A stretch of DNA of 64,000 bases from Tretioscincus oriximinensis (lineage: Eukaryota > Chordata > Lepidosauria > Squamata > Gymnophthalmidae): positions 231,097-295,096 of the forward strand of contig JAJVDF010000502.1 in assembly GCA_022410635.1 (NCBI GenBank), in the 5' to 3' direction. This document shows, piece after piece, positions 20,563-32,700 of this stretch; the stretch's first letter is position 1, and every line of letters starts with the position of its first letter. The notes below the pieces were generated by a model. That model did no database searches and had not been told where the DNA came from. It saw only the letters and a list, made by a program, of their open reading frames with translations. A program made the translations under genes and the position numbers.

Positions 20563-21590
20563 GAACGGTCTACCTGGAACCAATCCAACTGAAATGGTTC
20601 CAGGCTGGAACCATCCACCTGGCATAAGACAAGGTCATCTTGGCATAAGACAAGGTCATTTTGGACAGGCTGGGGGATGGTGGGTACTAAATTCTCCTGG
20701 CACAGCACCATGTGATCTGGAATATAAATCCTTTAGAGATACTCCCTTATTTGGAAGATTACGAAAAGTATTTGTAGCTACACAACGGTCCAGAGGCAAC
20801 CAGTGCCCCAAACCTTTCTGGCCTATAGAACCGATCTAAGAAGATCTCCCGATTCAACCTTTTCTCCTTCTGCTGTGTTGAGAATTTGACCCTTCCGCTG
20901 TAGGAACAAGAAAGAATACATTGTGGCTACCAAAGGTGGAGATAAAGAATGCAGGAGTAGAGAGAGAGGCATTTTAAAAGCAATTTTTCTTCCAGAAGGC
21001 TAGCACTGAATTATGGCTGGCTTGCCAAGGGTGATATTTTGAACACACCCATCTCTTTCAGCATATAGAGTCCTCATGACAGCTTTGCTGTCATCAATCT
21101 GTCCTGATATTGTCACTAAGCAAGTCTGTCATTGGGGATGAGGTTAGTAGTATCTTTGAAAAATGTCTAAGGTCATTCAGACAGTTTGCACTGGTTCGGG
21201 CAAACCGGTTGTTAAAAAAATTCTCTTCTCCGTACATTAAATATATGGGAATTTCTCTCTCGCCTGCTCCCAATGTCATTTCCGGTTGCTGCTTCCGGGA
21301 ATGCCATTTTTATTTCTGGCAGAAGGCGTGACATGTGTGGGGAGGGCAGGGAACCAGTTGTTATATTGTTGGAATCCCACCACTGGAATTATCTATAATC
21401 ATCATACTGAAGGGCGGCCATGTTGTTACATGGTGTCCATTTGGAGGAGTGAGACCCTGGAAGATAGCCTTTATTTTCTCTGCAGCTAAAATTTTCATGT
21501 GCTACTAAACTATACAGACCTCCTCCTTTTCACAGTGTAATATTCTACTGTTGATATTACCAGAAGATCAACCATATTTGTTTGTTTCTT
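20563..21590. other. Unassigned intronic sequence
   Basis: No element recognised except a small hairpin (TGACAGCTTTGCTGTCA) at 21077-21093. Confidence 0.3.
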
Positions 21591-21735
21591 AGGCTGACCA
21601 GATGACCCCTTTTGGGGGGGGTTGAAAAAGTTAAAAAAATATTTTTTTTGAAACAAATTTCCTCAGAAAAAACTGGGGAGGCACCCCTAAACCGGGTCTT
21701 CAACCCTCCCCAAAAGGGGTCATCTGGTCAGCCTA
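21590..21735. mobile_element. hAT-like miniature element, family B, short
   Basis: TAGGCTGACCAGATGACCCC and its complement GGGGTCATCTGGTCAGCCTA are perfect 20-bp inverted ends. The interior is a shortened A/T-rich arm pair. No target duplication is evident. Confidence 0.65.
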
Positions 21736-21739
21736 CACT

Positions 21740-22245
21740 ATATGGACAATGAGGTGGCAGCCATTTTGATTTTCACTGTTAAAAGACCAATAGTTCTCCA
21801 CACCCTGAATCCACCCCTTTGTGTGGGTGGTTTTCTTACGAAGATGGAAGAAATGAGACTGTGGCTGCAGCCTTCAGTTGTGGTTGTTGATGCACAAGAT
21901 CAAAGGCTTTCTTCTTACCAAAGAGAAGGGAAATGCCCGAGCAGCCATCCTGCAACTAGTGTGCCGGCCATTTATTTATCAAGAACAAATGCACCCCGTT
22001 AAACTTGGCCATTTTTCCCCTCAGTCCATTGAAGATTGTGATATATGGAGACGGATGTTAGCAAAACAAACACATTCCTATTTGCAACGTTTTTGCTTTG
22101 TTTTTCAATGACAGGGCTATTTTAATCTTTCTAGAAAAAAATGATCTTGACGATACATGTGGCATTGGGTGAAAAATAAATACTGTAACCAAACTGTGAA
22201 ACTTTTGATGCCTGAAAATATAGTATGTAGCATTAGATGTCTAGT
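21740..22245. other. Unassigned intronic sequence
   Basis: No feature recognised. Confidence 0.25.
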
Positions 22246-22247
22246 TA

Positions 22248-22388
22248 TGGAGTGGGAGGAGGATATAGGAGAAGGCGGGAGGCGGGAAAAAGAACAGAAA
22301 GGATGGGGAAGAGAGGAGAGGAAGAGGAAGAAGGTGGAGTAAGAGAAAGGAGGGGAAGAAGGAGGGAGGAGAACAGAGAAGGGGGAGG
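22248..22388 (+). repeat. Purine (GGA/GAA) tract
   Basis: Dense GA-rich sequence with few interruptions, similar in composition to 3840-4013. Confidence 0.85.
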
Positions 22389-22834
22389 GTCTTTCTATAT
22401 TTATGCTTATTAGCAAGTACATACCCCTGTTCTAACCCTTTTCTTTCCTGCTTTAGCATGGAGAAGATAGACCATGCCCCTGATAGGGTGCAGCCCAATC
22501 TAGACAGGTAAAATGTCCACCTACCGGTACATCTTGCTAGTGAGAGGAAAATGTGGGTCTTGTTTAGATCCTACAATTGCCTTTTGCTGTCATTACAAGG
22601 TGCGGGGAGAAATTGCCAGGCAAGCCTGCATCATTTCCTTATCTGACACTTGTTCCTTAACGCGTACAAACATGAAAATGCCCAAAATTGCAGGAATGCC
22701 TCTCCCAGCGCTTGTACAAAGGGTATTTTGGACCAGTTACATCCATTTGCTTTTGCAGTGAGCAGTGAACCCAAGGAAATACCTGGAAGAAAATGCTAGA
22801 CAAAAAAAAGCAATATCTCTATGTGGGAAAACCT

Positions 22835-22910
22835 GAGTTCAGTATTTATTTACACTTATATCCCTCCCTATTCCCAAAAGTCTCAAGGTAGTTAACAATA
22901 AAAACAAGAG
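22835..22910 (-). mobile_element. L2-type LINE tail fragment
   Basis: TATTTATTTACACTTATATC, CCAAAAGTCTCAAGG and TTAACAATAAAAAC match the reverse-complement tail. Confidence 0.5.
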
Positions 22911-23106
22911 GACAACATTTTCCCCCACAATAGTGATATTGTTCTAGATGCTGATCACTAATATACGGTGCATCCATCCTATGATCATGATGCTATTTAA
23001 TTTTTCATTGATGCTACTTGTTTAAGATTTTTAATGGTATTTTATTCCATTTTAGTCCAATTTGTTTTATACTTTTGATAATTTTTTGATATGGTCAAAT
23101 GACTAA

Positions 23107-23108
23107 TC

Positions 23109-23149
<41 letters not shown>

Positions 23150-23248
23150 GAAGAAGAAGAAGAATAAGAATAAGAATAAGAATAAGAATAAGAATAAGAA
23201 TAAGAATAAGAATAAGAATAAGAATAAGAAGAATAAGAATAAGAATAA

Positions 23249-23284
<36 letters not shown>

Positions 23285-23305
23285 GAAGAAGAAGAAGAAG
23301 AAGAA
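23107..23305. repeat. (AAT)n(AAGAAT)n(AAT)n(AAG)n microsatellite, an expanded SINE tail
   Basis: About 200 bp of pure short repeats that change from AAT to AAGAAT, back to AAT and then AAG. The AAG end abuts the 3' end of a minus-strand SINE A, whose native tail is (TTC)n. Confidence 0.9.
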
Positions 23306-23596
23306 GAACTTGGTTCTTATACCCCACTTTTCTCACCTTTTCAAAGGGACTCAAGGTGGCTTACAAGGATATATTTTGCCCGAAGGCTATCTTCCCCACT
23401 AGGCTATGGGGGTTCCCATGTATCTACTTGCAGTCAGTTGCCATTTCTTGCAATTCATGCTTTCGAATAGCTGGATTGGCTAGAGCTACAGGCTAGTGGA
23501 AGGTGCTCAGCCCTCCCCACGTCCCACACAGGGCTTCAAAACCCCGTCTTCCAGATGAGAGACGGATTCCTAAGCGACTGAGCCATTTGCGCTTGC
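23306..23596 (-). mobile_element. tRNA-headed SINE A1
   Basis: Minus strand: CAAATGGCTCAGTCGC (A box), GGGTTTTGAAGCCC (B box), CTAGCCAATCCAGCTATTC, ending GTGAGAAAAGTGGGGTATAA. The tail continues into the microsatellite at 23107-23305. Confidence 0.8.
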
Positions 23597-23599
23597 GAA

Positions 23600-24840
23600 T
23601 AAAATCCGATGCCATCCTATGATCATGCATATGGCTTACATGCATGATTGGTGCCACTCACGCATGCACGGTTGCACTTTTCAGCCACCTGCAAGCTGGC
23701 TCCAACTGAGATGGTGATGGTATTATGTTGTGCTACATCAGGGGATGAGTCACAAAATCAGCTTTCTCCTGGTGTTTTTATATAGTGCAATACAAAGTTT
23801 TTTTTCTTAACACTTTCCTTGCACTAATATGGCATGAGTGCTGCCAGACCATGTAGCAATCACGCCATATTAACACAAGTATGTCAAATTTACCTGTGTG
23901 AAAAAAACACGCATGTAGATGGACCCATAGTTTGAGCAGCTACCAAAGGCAGCACAGTGTAAGTTCGCTAATATCACAGGGCTGATATTTATTCACCATA
24001 ATAAGTGCCACTGAAATTGCAAAAGATGTTTTGATACATCTGATTCACATCTTCTTCCACCCCACATAAACTAGGGCTGCATGCACACAGGTTATATTTA
24101 GCACTGTATTTAGCACTTTATCTAGAGTTAAAAGTGCCTGGATCCTACTACTGGGAACCACTATTATGGGACACAGAATGCATGAGAGAATGTTAGCCGC
24201 ATAATCTGCACATGGCAGCAAATGCATATTTCCAGCATTTTGCACCAGTTAAATGCCCAGTTCTGTATGATCGGATATTGCAGAAGCATGCACCAAATGG
24301 AGGCACTTGCACAGTCTCCATACAATCTTCCAGTTGTCAATAATTCTTGACAGATGAAAAATAGTTGTCAAGCAATAATTCTGGGCTAATTTTTTATTCC
24401 AGAATATTGCTTTATTTTACTATTTGGAGCTGCTGTCTGGATGCAGCCTAGAAATGTACACAAGCTAATGTTTGCAAAACAAACAGAGGAGGATACATTC
24501 CATGCAGTCTCTCCCTTGCCCAACCCCATGTTTTTTCTAGTCTCAAACAGCTCCTTATATCCACACTCAGCCTCCATGCAACAGAGCGCGCCATTTCCCA
24601 TCAGTGGCACAGAAATGAATAGAGCACTATCTGCGCCCTTTCACAGTGAGTCTCCTGGGCTCAGAGGTCTCTTTACTCAGCTTACAAATGCTAAATTGAC
24701 AGACAAAGTGCAGGCAGGTTAATGTTCTGGGTGGGTGCTTGGGACCATCAAAACCTCAGGTTACTTCTGGTGATTCAATAAACTTGGCCTGAGCCTCTTG
24801 GGGTAGCGTCTGACTGAACAACAAAATGACCTCGATTGAT
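23600..24840. other. Unassigned intronic sequence
   Basis: About 1.2 kb without a recognised family. Confidence 0.3.
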
Positions 24841-24867
24841 TCGTGATGGAAAAGATATTTGGGCTGA

Positions 24868-25387
24868 GAGGAACAGAAAATGAACTCCACTGTGAAACTG
24901 AAACAGGTGCAGAAAAGAGCAACAAGAATGATCAAGGGGATGGAGCACAGCCCCTCCCCCTTATGAAGTTAGGCTGCAACGTCTGGGCCTCTTTAGCCTT
25001 AAAAAATGGCACTGCAGAGGTGATCTGATTGAAGAGTATAAAGTCATGCACAGGATAGATAAGGTGAACAGGAAAAAAATCATTTTTTCTATCACAAAAC
25101 ACTAGGACCAGGGGGCATTCCTTGAAATTGATAGGCAGAAGAGTGATGGCAGATGATATTTTCATCCAGAGGGTCATCGGCCTATGGAATTCTAGAAGAG
25201 GTGGTGGTAGCTAGTGGCCTGGATAGCTTTAAGATACGTTTCCTAAAATGCAGGGAGTTGAGAACAGGTGATGATTTTGCCTCGTACTGTTTCAGGCTGC
25301 CCAGGTGCAACTGGTGAGCCACTGAGTAAGATAGAATGCTGGACTAAATGGGACCCAATTCAGCAGGGCTCCTCCTATGTTCTTATG
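24868..25387 (+). mobile_element. CR1-type LINE 3' end
   Basis: Includes the ORF2 C-terminal region (GTGCAGAAAAGAGCAACAAG, GCTGCAACGTCTGGGCCTCT) and the 3' UTR with CATCGGCCTATGGAATTC, ending CTCCTATGTTCTTATG. Internal deletions are evident around 25235. Confidence 0.75.
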
Positions 25388-25597
25388 TGGGCACTTGTCA
25401 CCACTGCTCCATCTGCCTTCCAATGAAAACAATGTATCTTGTTCTGTCCCTGACTTCATCTGGGACTGTTTTATCAGGCAGCTGGCAGTGTGCTTGCGGC
25501 TGAAGCATGTCTGTGCAGCAAACACAATCGTTCCCCTTCCAACTTCCCAACTTTACAGATACATTTGGCCTTCCCATGTTTCTTTCAAGCTATTTAA

Positions 25598-25826
25598 GAA
25601 CATAAGAAGAGCCATACTGGATCAGGCCACAGCCCATCAAGTTCAGCATTCTGTCTCACATGGAGGCCCACCAGATGCACCTGGGCAGTCTGAACAGAGG
25701 AAAGCAAAATATGCTCCTATTCATGACTCCCTGCAAATGGTATTTCAGGAGTCCTGCCTGTTGCTCCATCCTGGAGGCAACATCCAGACATCCATCCTAG
25801 TACCCATTTATACCCTTGGTATTTCT
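25598..25826 (-). mobile_element. CR1-type LINE 3' end
   Basis: Begins AAGAACATAAGAAGAGCC and runs through ATGCACCTGGGCAGTC to ATACCCTTGG, the reverse of the family end. It stands tail-to-tail with the CR1 at 24868-25387. Confidence 0.75.
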
Positions 25827-26104
25827 GTGCTTTCTAGCAAACCAAATGCAAACATATGAGTGGCAGAGCTGGGTTTCAGATCTAAGAACCTGATGACGGG
25901 TCTGCTTAGGAGAGCTGTCTGGAGAAGGTTCTTTTGTTGTCACAGAACAGGTAGGATATGAGGTCACTACTGCCTCCATGAAGCAAGAGGAAAATGCAAT
26001 GCCTTGTTTGCTTCTCAGAATTACCTCTTACTGTATCATCCAGACAGAAGAAGAAGCAGTGCTGGTAGTTTCCCGTCAGGAAATCCCATGCTGGGAGCCC
26101 AAAA

Positions 26105-26320
26105 CTCAATCCCAGAAGCAGAGACCAGAAACTGACATCATTGGGATGTCACTTCCGGCCCTGGGGTGCCCTTTCCAGAAGCAGAGGGCTGAGGTACATC
26201 AGAGTGATGTCACCTCAGGCCTTTATATATTTCCTGTACATCACTGTACAAGAATTCATATGAGAGCGGCGAATCTCTCCAAACACTTGAGATTCTTGTG
26301 CAATTCCCAGCACTGAATAA
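26105..26320. repeat. Interspersed repeat family E
   Basis: Shares GCAGAGACC, GGGATGTCACTTCCGGCCC, TTTCCAGAAGCAGAGG, GAGTGATGTCACCTC and CAATTCCCAGCACTG with 32690-32880, and in part with 37370-37565 and 54420-54620. Confidence 0.5.
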
Positions 26321-26519
26321 ATGCAAGAGGGTAAGTATGGGCATGGGACATATACATCCGGATATTTTAACAACATGAATATCCAGAATGTGCACAATTG
26401 CCCACACTGCACAAAGCTCACTTTGACCTGGTTTGTTACCTGATGACCATTTCTAAGATGACAGATACAAGAGCTCAGACAGGTAAGTCCCAGAAAATTT
26501 ATCAGAATACCATGATTTT

Positions 26520-26820
26520 ATTGACTGATTTATTTACATTTCTATACTGCCCCTATATCTGAAGGTCTCATGAAAGAGACACGTCTTCAAGCATTTTCTG
26601 AATGCAGCTTCCGAACTGTTTTCAAGGGCAGCCCCAAATAGAGTGCATTATAATAGTCCAATCTGGAAGTTAGCAGAGTGTGGATTACTGTGGCCAAATC
26701 ATCCCTGTTCAGAAGTGGCCATAACTGATGAACCAGATGTAACTGGAAGTAGACACTCCTGGGCACCACATCCACTTGGTTTTCAAAGAAAAGCAGAGGT
26801 AGCTGCATATCCATTTTGTG
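26520..26820 (-). mobile_element. L2-type LINE: ORF2 C-terminal coding plus 3' tail
   Basis: The minus strand reads VHQLWPLLNRDDLATVIHTL, then TSRLDYYNALYLGLPLKTVR, a characteristic L2 segment after the polymerase domain. The tail complement at 26520-26575 (TATACTGCCCCTATATCTG) follows after a deletion. Degenerate. Confidence 0.75.
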
Positions 26821-27044
26821 GGCACAGAGACAGGCGTAGGGTATTATGCTAACTGCACCAATAGGCTTCAGTGTTCACAGGGGTGCCATTCTAGCAGTTT
26901 GAAATCCTTTGAAAACCCATATGTCAGTTCACGGTGGCCTTTGGGGAGCTGTTTGACCCTAACCCCCATCAGCTGGCCAATGTTTTTGGTGCATGTTCTG
27001 GCTGCAAAATATCCTGAAGAAGTATTAAGATTACCTAAATATTA

Positions 27045-27205
27045 AGCAAAAAGATCTCGTAGCACCTTAAGAGATAAACAAGAAAAAAGGGAGACAACCT
27101 GAGCTTTTGTGGACAAGTCTGCTTCTTCAAAAGTGCCACAAGACCCCCTTGCATGATTTTCTGGATCCAAAATTATATGGCTATTTTGTGAAATGTACCA
27201 AGGTG
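27045..27205. repeat. Interspersed repeat of the 7725-7945 type
   Basis: GAGCTTTTGTGGACAAGTCT, GCTTCTTC, CACAAGACCCCCTTGCATG and GGCTATTTTGTGAAATG match the other copies. Confidence 0.55.
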
Positions 27206-27489
27206 GCCAAAGCTGATATGATCTCAGAATGGGCCTTGGAATTGCTAAGCAAAGATGGATGTGACTGTGTCATCTCTGAGGACACCAGACCACACATTGA
27301 CTCACAGTGGATCAAAATACAATTTGATACAAAGGCTGGTTCCCTGCATCAGCTAAAACAACCTTGGTTGTTTCGACATGAGAAGAGCCCATGAGTTAAG
27401 TAAGGATACTGAGCAAGCTTCAGGCAGATTGTAGGTTATCCACATCAGGATTCATGCACTCTGTTGGTGTTTCAACAGAGTTATCGGCA

Positions 27490-27702
27490 TTTGAGGCCCA
27501 TGAATCAGCTATGGAGAAGGAGAAGTCTCAGCTTCAGCCAACCTAGCTGTTCGAAAGCAAATAAATTTGTGAGTAGATGAATAGGCACCACCACAATGTG
27601 GGGCAAGATAAAGTAGATGTAAGCCTTTAGGTGAAAAAATAACTTTGTAAGCCGTTCTGAGTCCCTAGAGCGGAATATAAAAATCAGATCCTTCTTCTTT
27701 TA
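27490..27702 (+). mobile_element. SINE A2, head missing
   Basis: CTTCAGCCAACCTAGCTGTT, ACCACCACAATGTGGGGCAA, TGTAAGCCGTTCTGAGTCCC and a CCTTCTTC tail. No A or B box remains. Confidence 0.6.
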
Positions 27703-27704
27703 AA

Positions 27705-28940
27705 AGTTAGGTGGAATATTCCACCCTGCCTAAGCTGCAAGACACGTTACTCCAACTGAAATAGCCTAGAAATGTTCATCTAGATCAAGGATGTAGAAGA
27801 GACACATATAGGCAGCTGGAAGCCATAACACAATAAGTATCTGGATTTGTCCTGGAAGATGGGGAACCAAAGACAAAAGGTATTTTAGCATTTGGCCCTG
27901 AGCAATGAAACATCTCATGCTGTCTCCAGCTACCTAGCTGATGTGGTCTTCATAACTCTGCCAGAATCATAAAGCTCTGGCAGACACCACTTGCTCATAA
28001 TGGTCTTGGAAACCTTCTGGATGAAGACCATCTGCTGCCCTTAGACACTCACTTGGCATCTGCACACACCTCAGATGGAAGCCACCGTTATCCTGGGTGT
28101 AGTCAGGCTATTTCCGGTTGCATGAAATCCAAGAACAGAACATTCGGGCTACATCAGAAATGTGTACACTGGTCACTCATGGTCCCAAAATATAGACACT
28201 GGTAGAGCCTTAATATGCAAAAACAAATAGGAAAGAGTAGAATCAGTTGCTCTCAGTGGTTAAAAAGACACCTATTAGTACTGATTGTTCCTTCTCCTAA
28301 TTCACAAAAATAAATAAATAAATGGTGTTCCATTGCTTATTGTTTTGAGCAAAGAACAGAGCCAATATTCAGGCCAATGTTTGTGGCTGGTTACAATTCA
28401 TTGCTCTTGTTGGTGACAGATCCAAGCAGTTTAAAAGCAGAGTTAAAGTACAGACTGTACTTAACTTTCTCCTACGTAATGCAACACAGTGTTGGGTGGG
28501 CAATTTTGTTATTTTTCATGGCACTGAAATCTTGCGTTTCCACCAAAGAGCACAAGTGTGTGTTATTCTCCTTCCTTTGTGTTTTATTCTTGCAACTGCC
28601 CTGCCCTGGGAGGTAAGTCAGGCTGAGAGGCTGTGAGCAAGGTCATCCGGCAAGTTTGTGGCTCATATGCCTTGTGGGTCAGCTAGGTGGAACTATTAGG
28701 ATGCTTCCCGATACGAGTTAAAATCCATAATTGCAGGAGGTTAATTGATATTTAATTACCAGCTGCCAAAAAATCATCTTGTAATCATGGAAGCGTAAAG
28801 ATTTGTTAACTTTATCAAGCTGATATAAACAAGCATGGGATCTTGGGAGTATGGTGTTTTTCTTCTACCAAATTAGAACCTATGCAAAGTAACCCTGTTA
28901 AGATTCCTTGTATGGATGTCTGGGATCCCTTTCTGGACAA
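27705..28940. other. Mostly unassigned sequence with a CORE-SINE-like scrap
   Basis: At about 28585-28670 CTGGGAGGTAAGTCAGGCTG and GAGCAAGGTCATCCGGCAAG resemble the CORE part of the SINE at 4943-5199. Otherwise nothing recognised. Confidence 0.35.
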
Positions 28941-28942
28941 CA

Positions 28943-29246
28943 TAAGAAGAAGAAGAAGAACTGGGTTCTTATACCCTGCTTTTCTCACCTTTCAAAGGGA
29001 CTCAAAGCAGCTTACAAGGATATATTTTGCCCAAAGGCTTCCATTCTATCTTCCCCACCAGGCTGTGGTGGTTCCCATGTATCTACTTGTAGTCAGTTAC
29101 AATTTCTTGCAATTCTTGCTTTCGAATAGCTGGGTTGGCTAGAGCTACAGGCTAGTGGAAGGTGCTTCCCCATGGCTGACACAGGGCTTCAAAACCCCAT
29201 CTCCCAGGCGAGAGATGAATTCCTAAGCGACTGAGCTATCCGTGCC
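28943..29246 (-). mobile_element. tRNA-headed SINE A1, full length
   Basis: Minus strand: GGCACGGATAGCTCAGTCGC, GGGTTTTGAAGCCC, ending GAGAAAAGCAGGGTATAAG and (TTC)n. Structure as at 2662-2968. Confidence 0.8.
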
Positions 29247-29249
29247 TGT

Positions 29250-30090
29250 CTGGCTTGGGAATTTTTGCCTTCAAATCCTATCTATGATTTAGCATAAGTT
29301 TCCTTCTGTATATAGTCACCTATTTCCATTTGATGATGTTAGTATGTTCTTTCCTTTCACATTTGTTGTCAGGGATACAATCCCTGTTATAGTTATTAAG
29401 AGAAACATTAAGTAGGAATTACAGTTAACAATGGTTGGTTGTTTACTGCAAAAGTGTAAAAATAACCTTTAGGGTTTAAACATGAAGGATATGAAAGGTG
29501 AGAAAATTCTGGAATCCCATTGGCTCAAGGATGGACCTAGGGCTGGTGTATACAAGGAGCACTCTTCATCTCAGAAAGTACTCCAATTCTGATTTGACTG
29601 TTGGTGTTGAGTTTCAACCAGTTTCAATGATGGCTTTTTTTGATGTTATTAATCAATCTCACATCTATTCTGTAATAAGATTTGATTCAATTGTTTTTCT
29701 AGTATTGTTTGGTGTTGTTTCCACTTTTTGATGCATGGTTGGATCATTGTATGTTTTGTTATTCTTAAACATAATTATCCTAGGATTATACAGGGAATGC
29801 CTATTCGTGCAATATCCAATAGCAAAGTGCTAGATTTTCCCACATAGCAATGCGTTTTCTGAGCGAACTTTGCTCAGAAACTGTCACAAGTGCAGCTAAA
29901 CGCAATTTGCTTTAAGTGCACTCTGGTGACGATTTTGCTGTGAACTCCAATTGGAGCTCCAACCGAATAGCTGGAAATTTGGTCCTTGGAGTTGCTTCTG
30001 GGAAAGGCAAAAGAACCCCCAAAGGCTGGGGTCCAGGGCAGTAGGAAATGTAAGCAGATCTCCTCCCTTTCACCCCCACCTAGTGCTATC
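29250..30090. other. Unassigned intronic sequence
   Basis: No feature recognised. Confidence 0.25.
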
Positions 30091-30095
30091 CACAC

Positions 30096-30247
30096 TGAGC
30101 CTTATTCTGGGTTATATTTCAGAAAAGGAGTCTGCTAACCACATGCTAGTATAGACTATGGAAGGCCCATGTTGGAGCCTGCCATAGTCTACACTGACAT
30201 GTGGATGGCCAAGCTCTGCCCTGAGATAAGGTACAGAATAAAACTCT
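30096..30247. mobile_element. Foldback miniature element, family G
   Basis: GAGCCTTATTCTGGGTTATA at the left faces AAGGTACAGAATAAAACTC at the right. TATAGACTATGGAAGGCC faces GCCATAGTCTACACTGAC inside. Confidence 0.55.
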
Positions 30248-30487
30248 TGTGCAAACAGGACCTTATGTGTTGTTGCAATGCATACTTTTAATCTATATTC
30301 AGTCCTGAAAAACTGGAGTAAATCAAGAAAAAACATTTTCCCATAACTTGAGCCCAGTCAGAACAGCACCTTAACATTTGCAGGGTTACACCATGGAATC
30401 CCCATTCACCCATCTCTGTAGAATGCAGCATCACAACAGCTGATGGGAGTCTCTGGCCAGACGAACATTGCACCAGTCCTTACATCA

Positions 30488-30866
30488 TAAGTACATAAGA
30501 GGAGCCCTGCTGAATCGGGCTGGGGCCCATCTAGTCCAGCATTGTCTTACACAGTGGCCCACCAATTGCATCTGGGCAGTCTGAAACAGAAGAAGGCAAA
30601 ATCTTCACCTGTTCTCAACACCCTGCAAAAGGCATTTCAGGAATCCTGCCTGTTGCTCCATCTCGGAGGCAGCATCAAGACATCCATCCTAGTACCTGCT
30701 TATACCCTTGGTGTCCATGACCTTGTGTAATCCCCTTTTAAAGGTATTCAGGCTGTTAGCTACCAACACCTTTTCTGGAAGTAAACTCCAAAGACCGATG
30801 AGCCTCTGGATGAAACAGTACTTTACTTTGTCTGTCCTCACTCTTCTGCCCATCAGTTTCAAGGAA
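30488..30866 (-). mobile_element. CR1-type LINE 3' end
   Basis: Starts with AAGTACATAAGAGGAGCCCT and runs to the TCTGCCCATCAGTTTCAAGG block of the family. Adjacent L2 sequence begins directly after it. Confidence 0.75.
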
Positions 30867-31700
30867 TGACTGCACTGGCTGCCTGTTCACTACTGAGCCC
30901 AATTCAAGATGTTGATATTGGCATACAAAGCCCTAAACAGCTTGGCCCTGGCTACATGGAGCAGCACCTTCTCCCATACATACCTGCTCTTGCATTATGC
31001 TCTGAAGCAGAAAGCCTTCTGGTAAGAACATAAGAAGAGCCATACTGGATCAGGCCACAGCCCATCAAGTCCAGCATTCTGTGTCACACAGAGGCCCACC
31101 AGATGCACCTGGGCAGTCCGAATAGAGGAAAGCAAAATATGCTCCTGTTCATGACTCCCTGCAAATGGTATTTCAGGAGTCCTGCCTGTTGCTCCATCAT
31201 GGAGGCAACATCCAGACATCCATCCTAGTATCCATTTATACCCTTGGTGTCCATAAACCTGTCTAGTCCTGTCTTGAAGCTATCCAAGCTGTGAGCTACC
31301 ACCACCTGTTCAGGAAGTAAATTCCACAGGCCACAATGACCCTCTGGGTGAAAAAAATACTTTCGTTTGTCTGTTCTTACTTTTCTACCTAACAGTTTTA
31401 AGGAGTGCCCTCTGGTCCTAGGTGTTGTGGGAGAGAGAAAACACTTTTTCTCTATTCACCCTGTCGATCCCATGCATGATTTTGTAGTTCCTCCTCTTGC
31501 AGAGATGCAAGGGGTAAGGGCATATCGGAGAGCCTTCTCTGTGGTGCCTCCCATACTCTGGAACAGCCTCCTTCTAGAGGCTCGCCAGGCACCTACACTG
31601 TATAGCTTTCAGGGCCCAGTAATTATAATAATTTATCCTGTTAACTGCCCTGCGACCAATGGTGAAGGGCGGGCTATATATCACTAAATCACTGAATAAA
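30867..31700 (+). mobile_element. L2-type LINE ORF2 C-terminus, split by CR1
   Basis: Before the CR1 (30867-31022) the frame gives LHWLPVHY, a stop, then AQFKMLILAYKALNSL. After it (31487-31700) it gives VPPLAEMQGVRAYRRAFSVV and PPILWNSLLLEAR, the expected L2 continuation, then an AATAAA-type tail. An interrupted, dead copy. Confidence 0.75.
31023..31486 (-). mobile_element. CR1-type LINE inserted in L2
   Basis: TAAGAACATAAGAAGAGCCA through CCATGCATGATTTTGTA, the family in reverse. L2 coding resumes on both sides in matching order. Confidence 0.8.
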
Positions 31701-31704
31701 TTTA

Positions 31705-32430
31705 AAATTAACATAATAAATAGAACAGATCAAAATGCTGTAGGAGGGAATGCTAGTAAATGGTGGTAGATAGAAATATTGCTTTTCCTTTTGTTTTCTC
31801 AGCCACAAGTTGATGTGCAGTCAAACCACAAACCACAAATCCAAGCATACAAACTCTGATTGCAGTGGACATTTCCACCCCAAATCTTCCCCTGCCCTTT
31901 GCCCACACACCTGTTGCTGGCCTAGCAAAACAAAATGAAGCAAAGCCATTTCATCCCTCTCCAAATTGGGACTATTGTGAATGCATGCCTATACCATGCT
32001 CCCTGGGGTTTTTAGCAAAAGAAGGGAGATTTTAGTTAAGGCAATTTCAGCTTGTTAGAGAGTCAGAGGAATCAGCACTTAAATGAGGATTTGCAAAGTT
32101 GCCAAAAACCTGGAAAGAAGTAGTGATAATGAAAGAGACATGTAAGCCTGTCTTGGATTCTTTCCTTAGCAGCTGAATTGTTTCCTGACTTGAAAGCTGG
32201 AAATAAATAAATTGCCCATCAATTTGTGGCTAATCATAGGACCTCAACAACAGAGTCCAGTTTCGAATGCTGGCAATCATTCATCCCCACTTGATGCTTT
32301 GCATGGCTGGGTTCGGAGTTGGTTTACCTTTGAGAACCTGCTGCCAAGCAGAAGCCCATCAACGTAACAAGCTGTGAGTTTATGTTTTCCTGATAGGCTT
32401 CCTTTGACAGCTGGTTCGCTCCTGTGTGAA
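31705..32430. other. Unassigned intronic sequence
   Basis: No feature recognised. Confidence 0.25.
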
Positions 32431-32489
32431 CAGACTGCTGGACTAAATGGACCTTGAATCTAACCCAATGGGGCATTTCTTGGGTTTGC

Positions 32490-32700
32490 TATTTGGTCTT
32501 CCAGTAGTTCCTCCCCTTGCACAGATGCAAGGGATAGGGGCACATAGGAAGGCCTCCTCTGTGGTGCCTCCCACATTCTGGAACAGCCTCCCTTTAGAGC
32601 AGTTTAGCTGGCAGTCATCTGGCAAGAGCTCCTGCAGGGAGAGCCTAGAAATCTCAGTCAAAAACTTTTTGAAGTTACGTCTGGGGCAGGACCGGAAGTG
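32490..32700 (+). mobile_element. L2-type LINE ORF2 C-terminus
   Basis: One frame reads VVPPLAQMQGIGAHRKASSV and VPPTFWNSLPLEQ, parallel to the copy at 31487. It passes into family E sequence at about 32690. Confidence 0.65.

Noticed and set aside
23103..23354. Poly-isoleucine/leucine open frame
   Set aside because: Translation of the AAT/AAG microsatellite and SINE tail.
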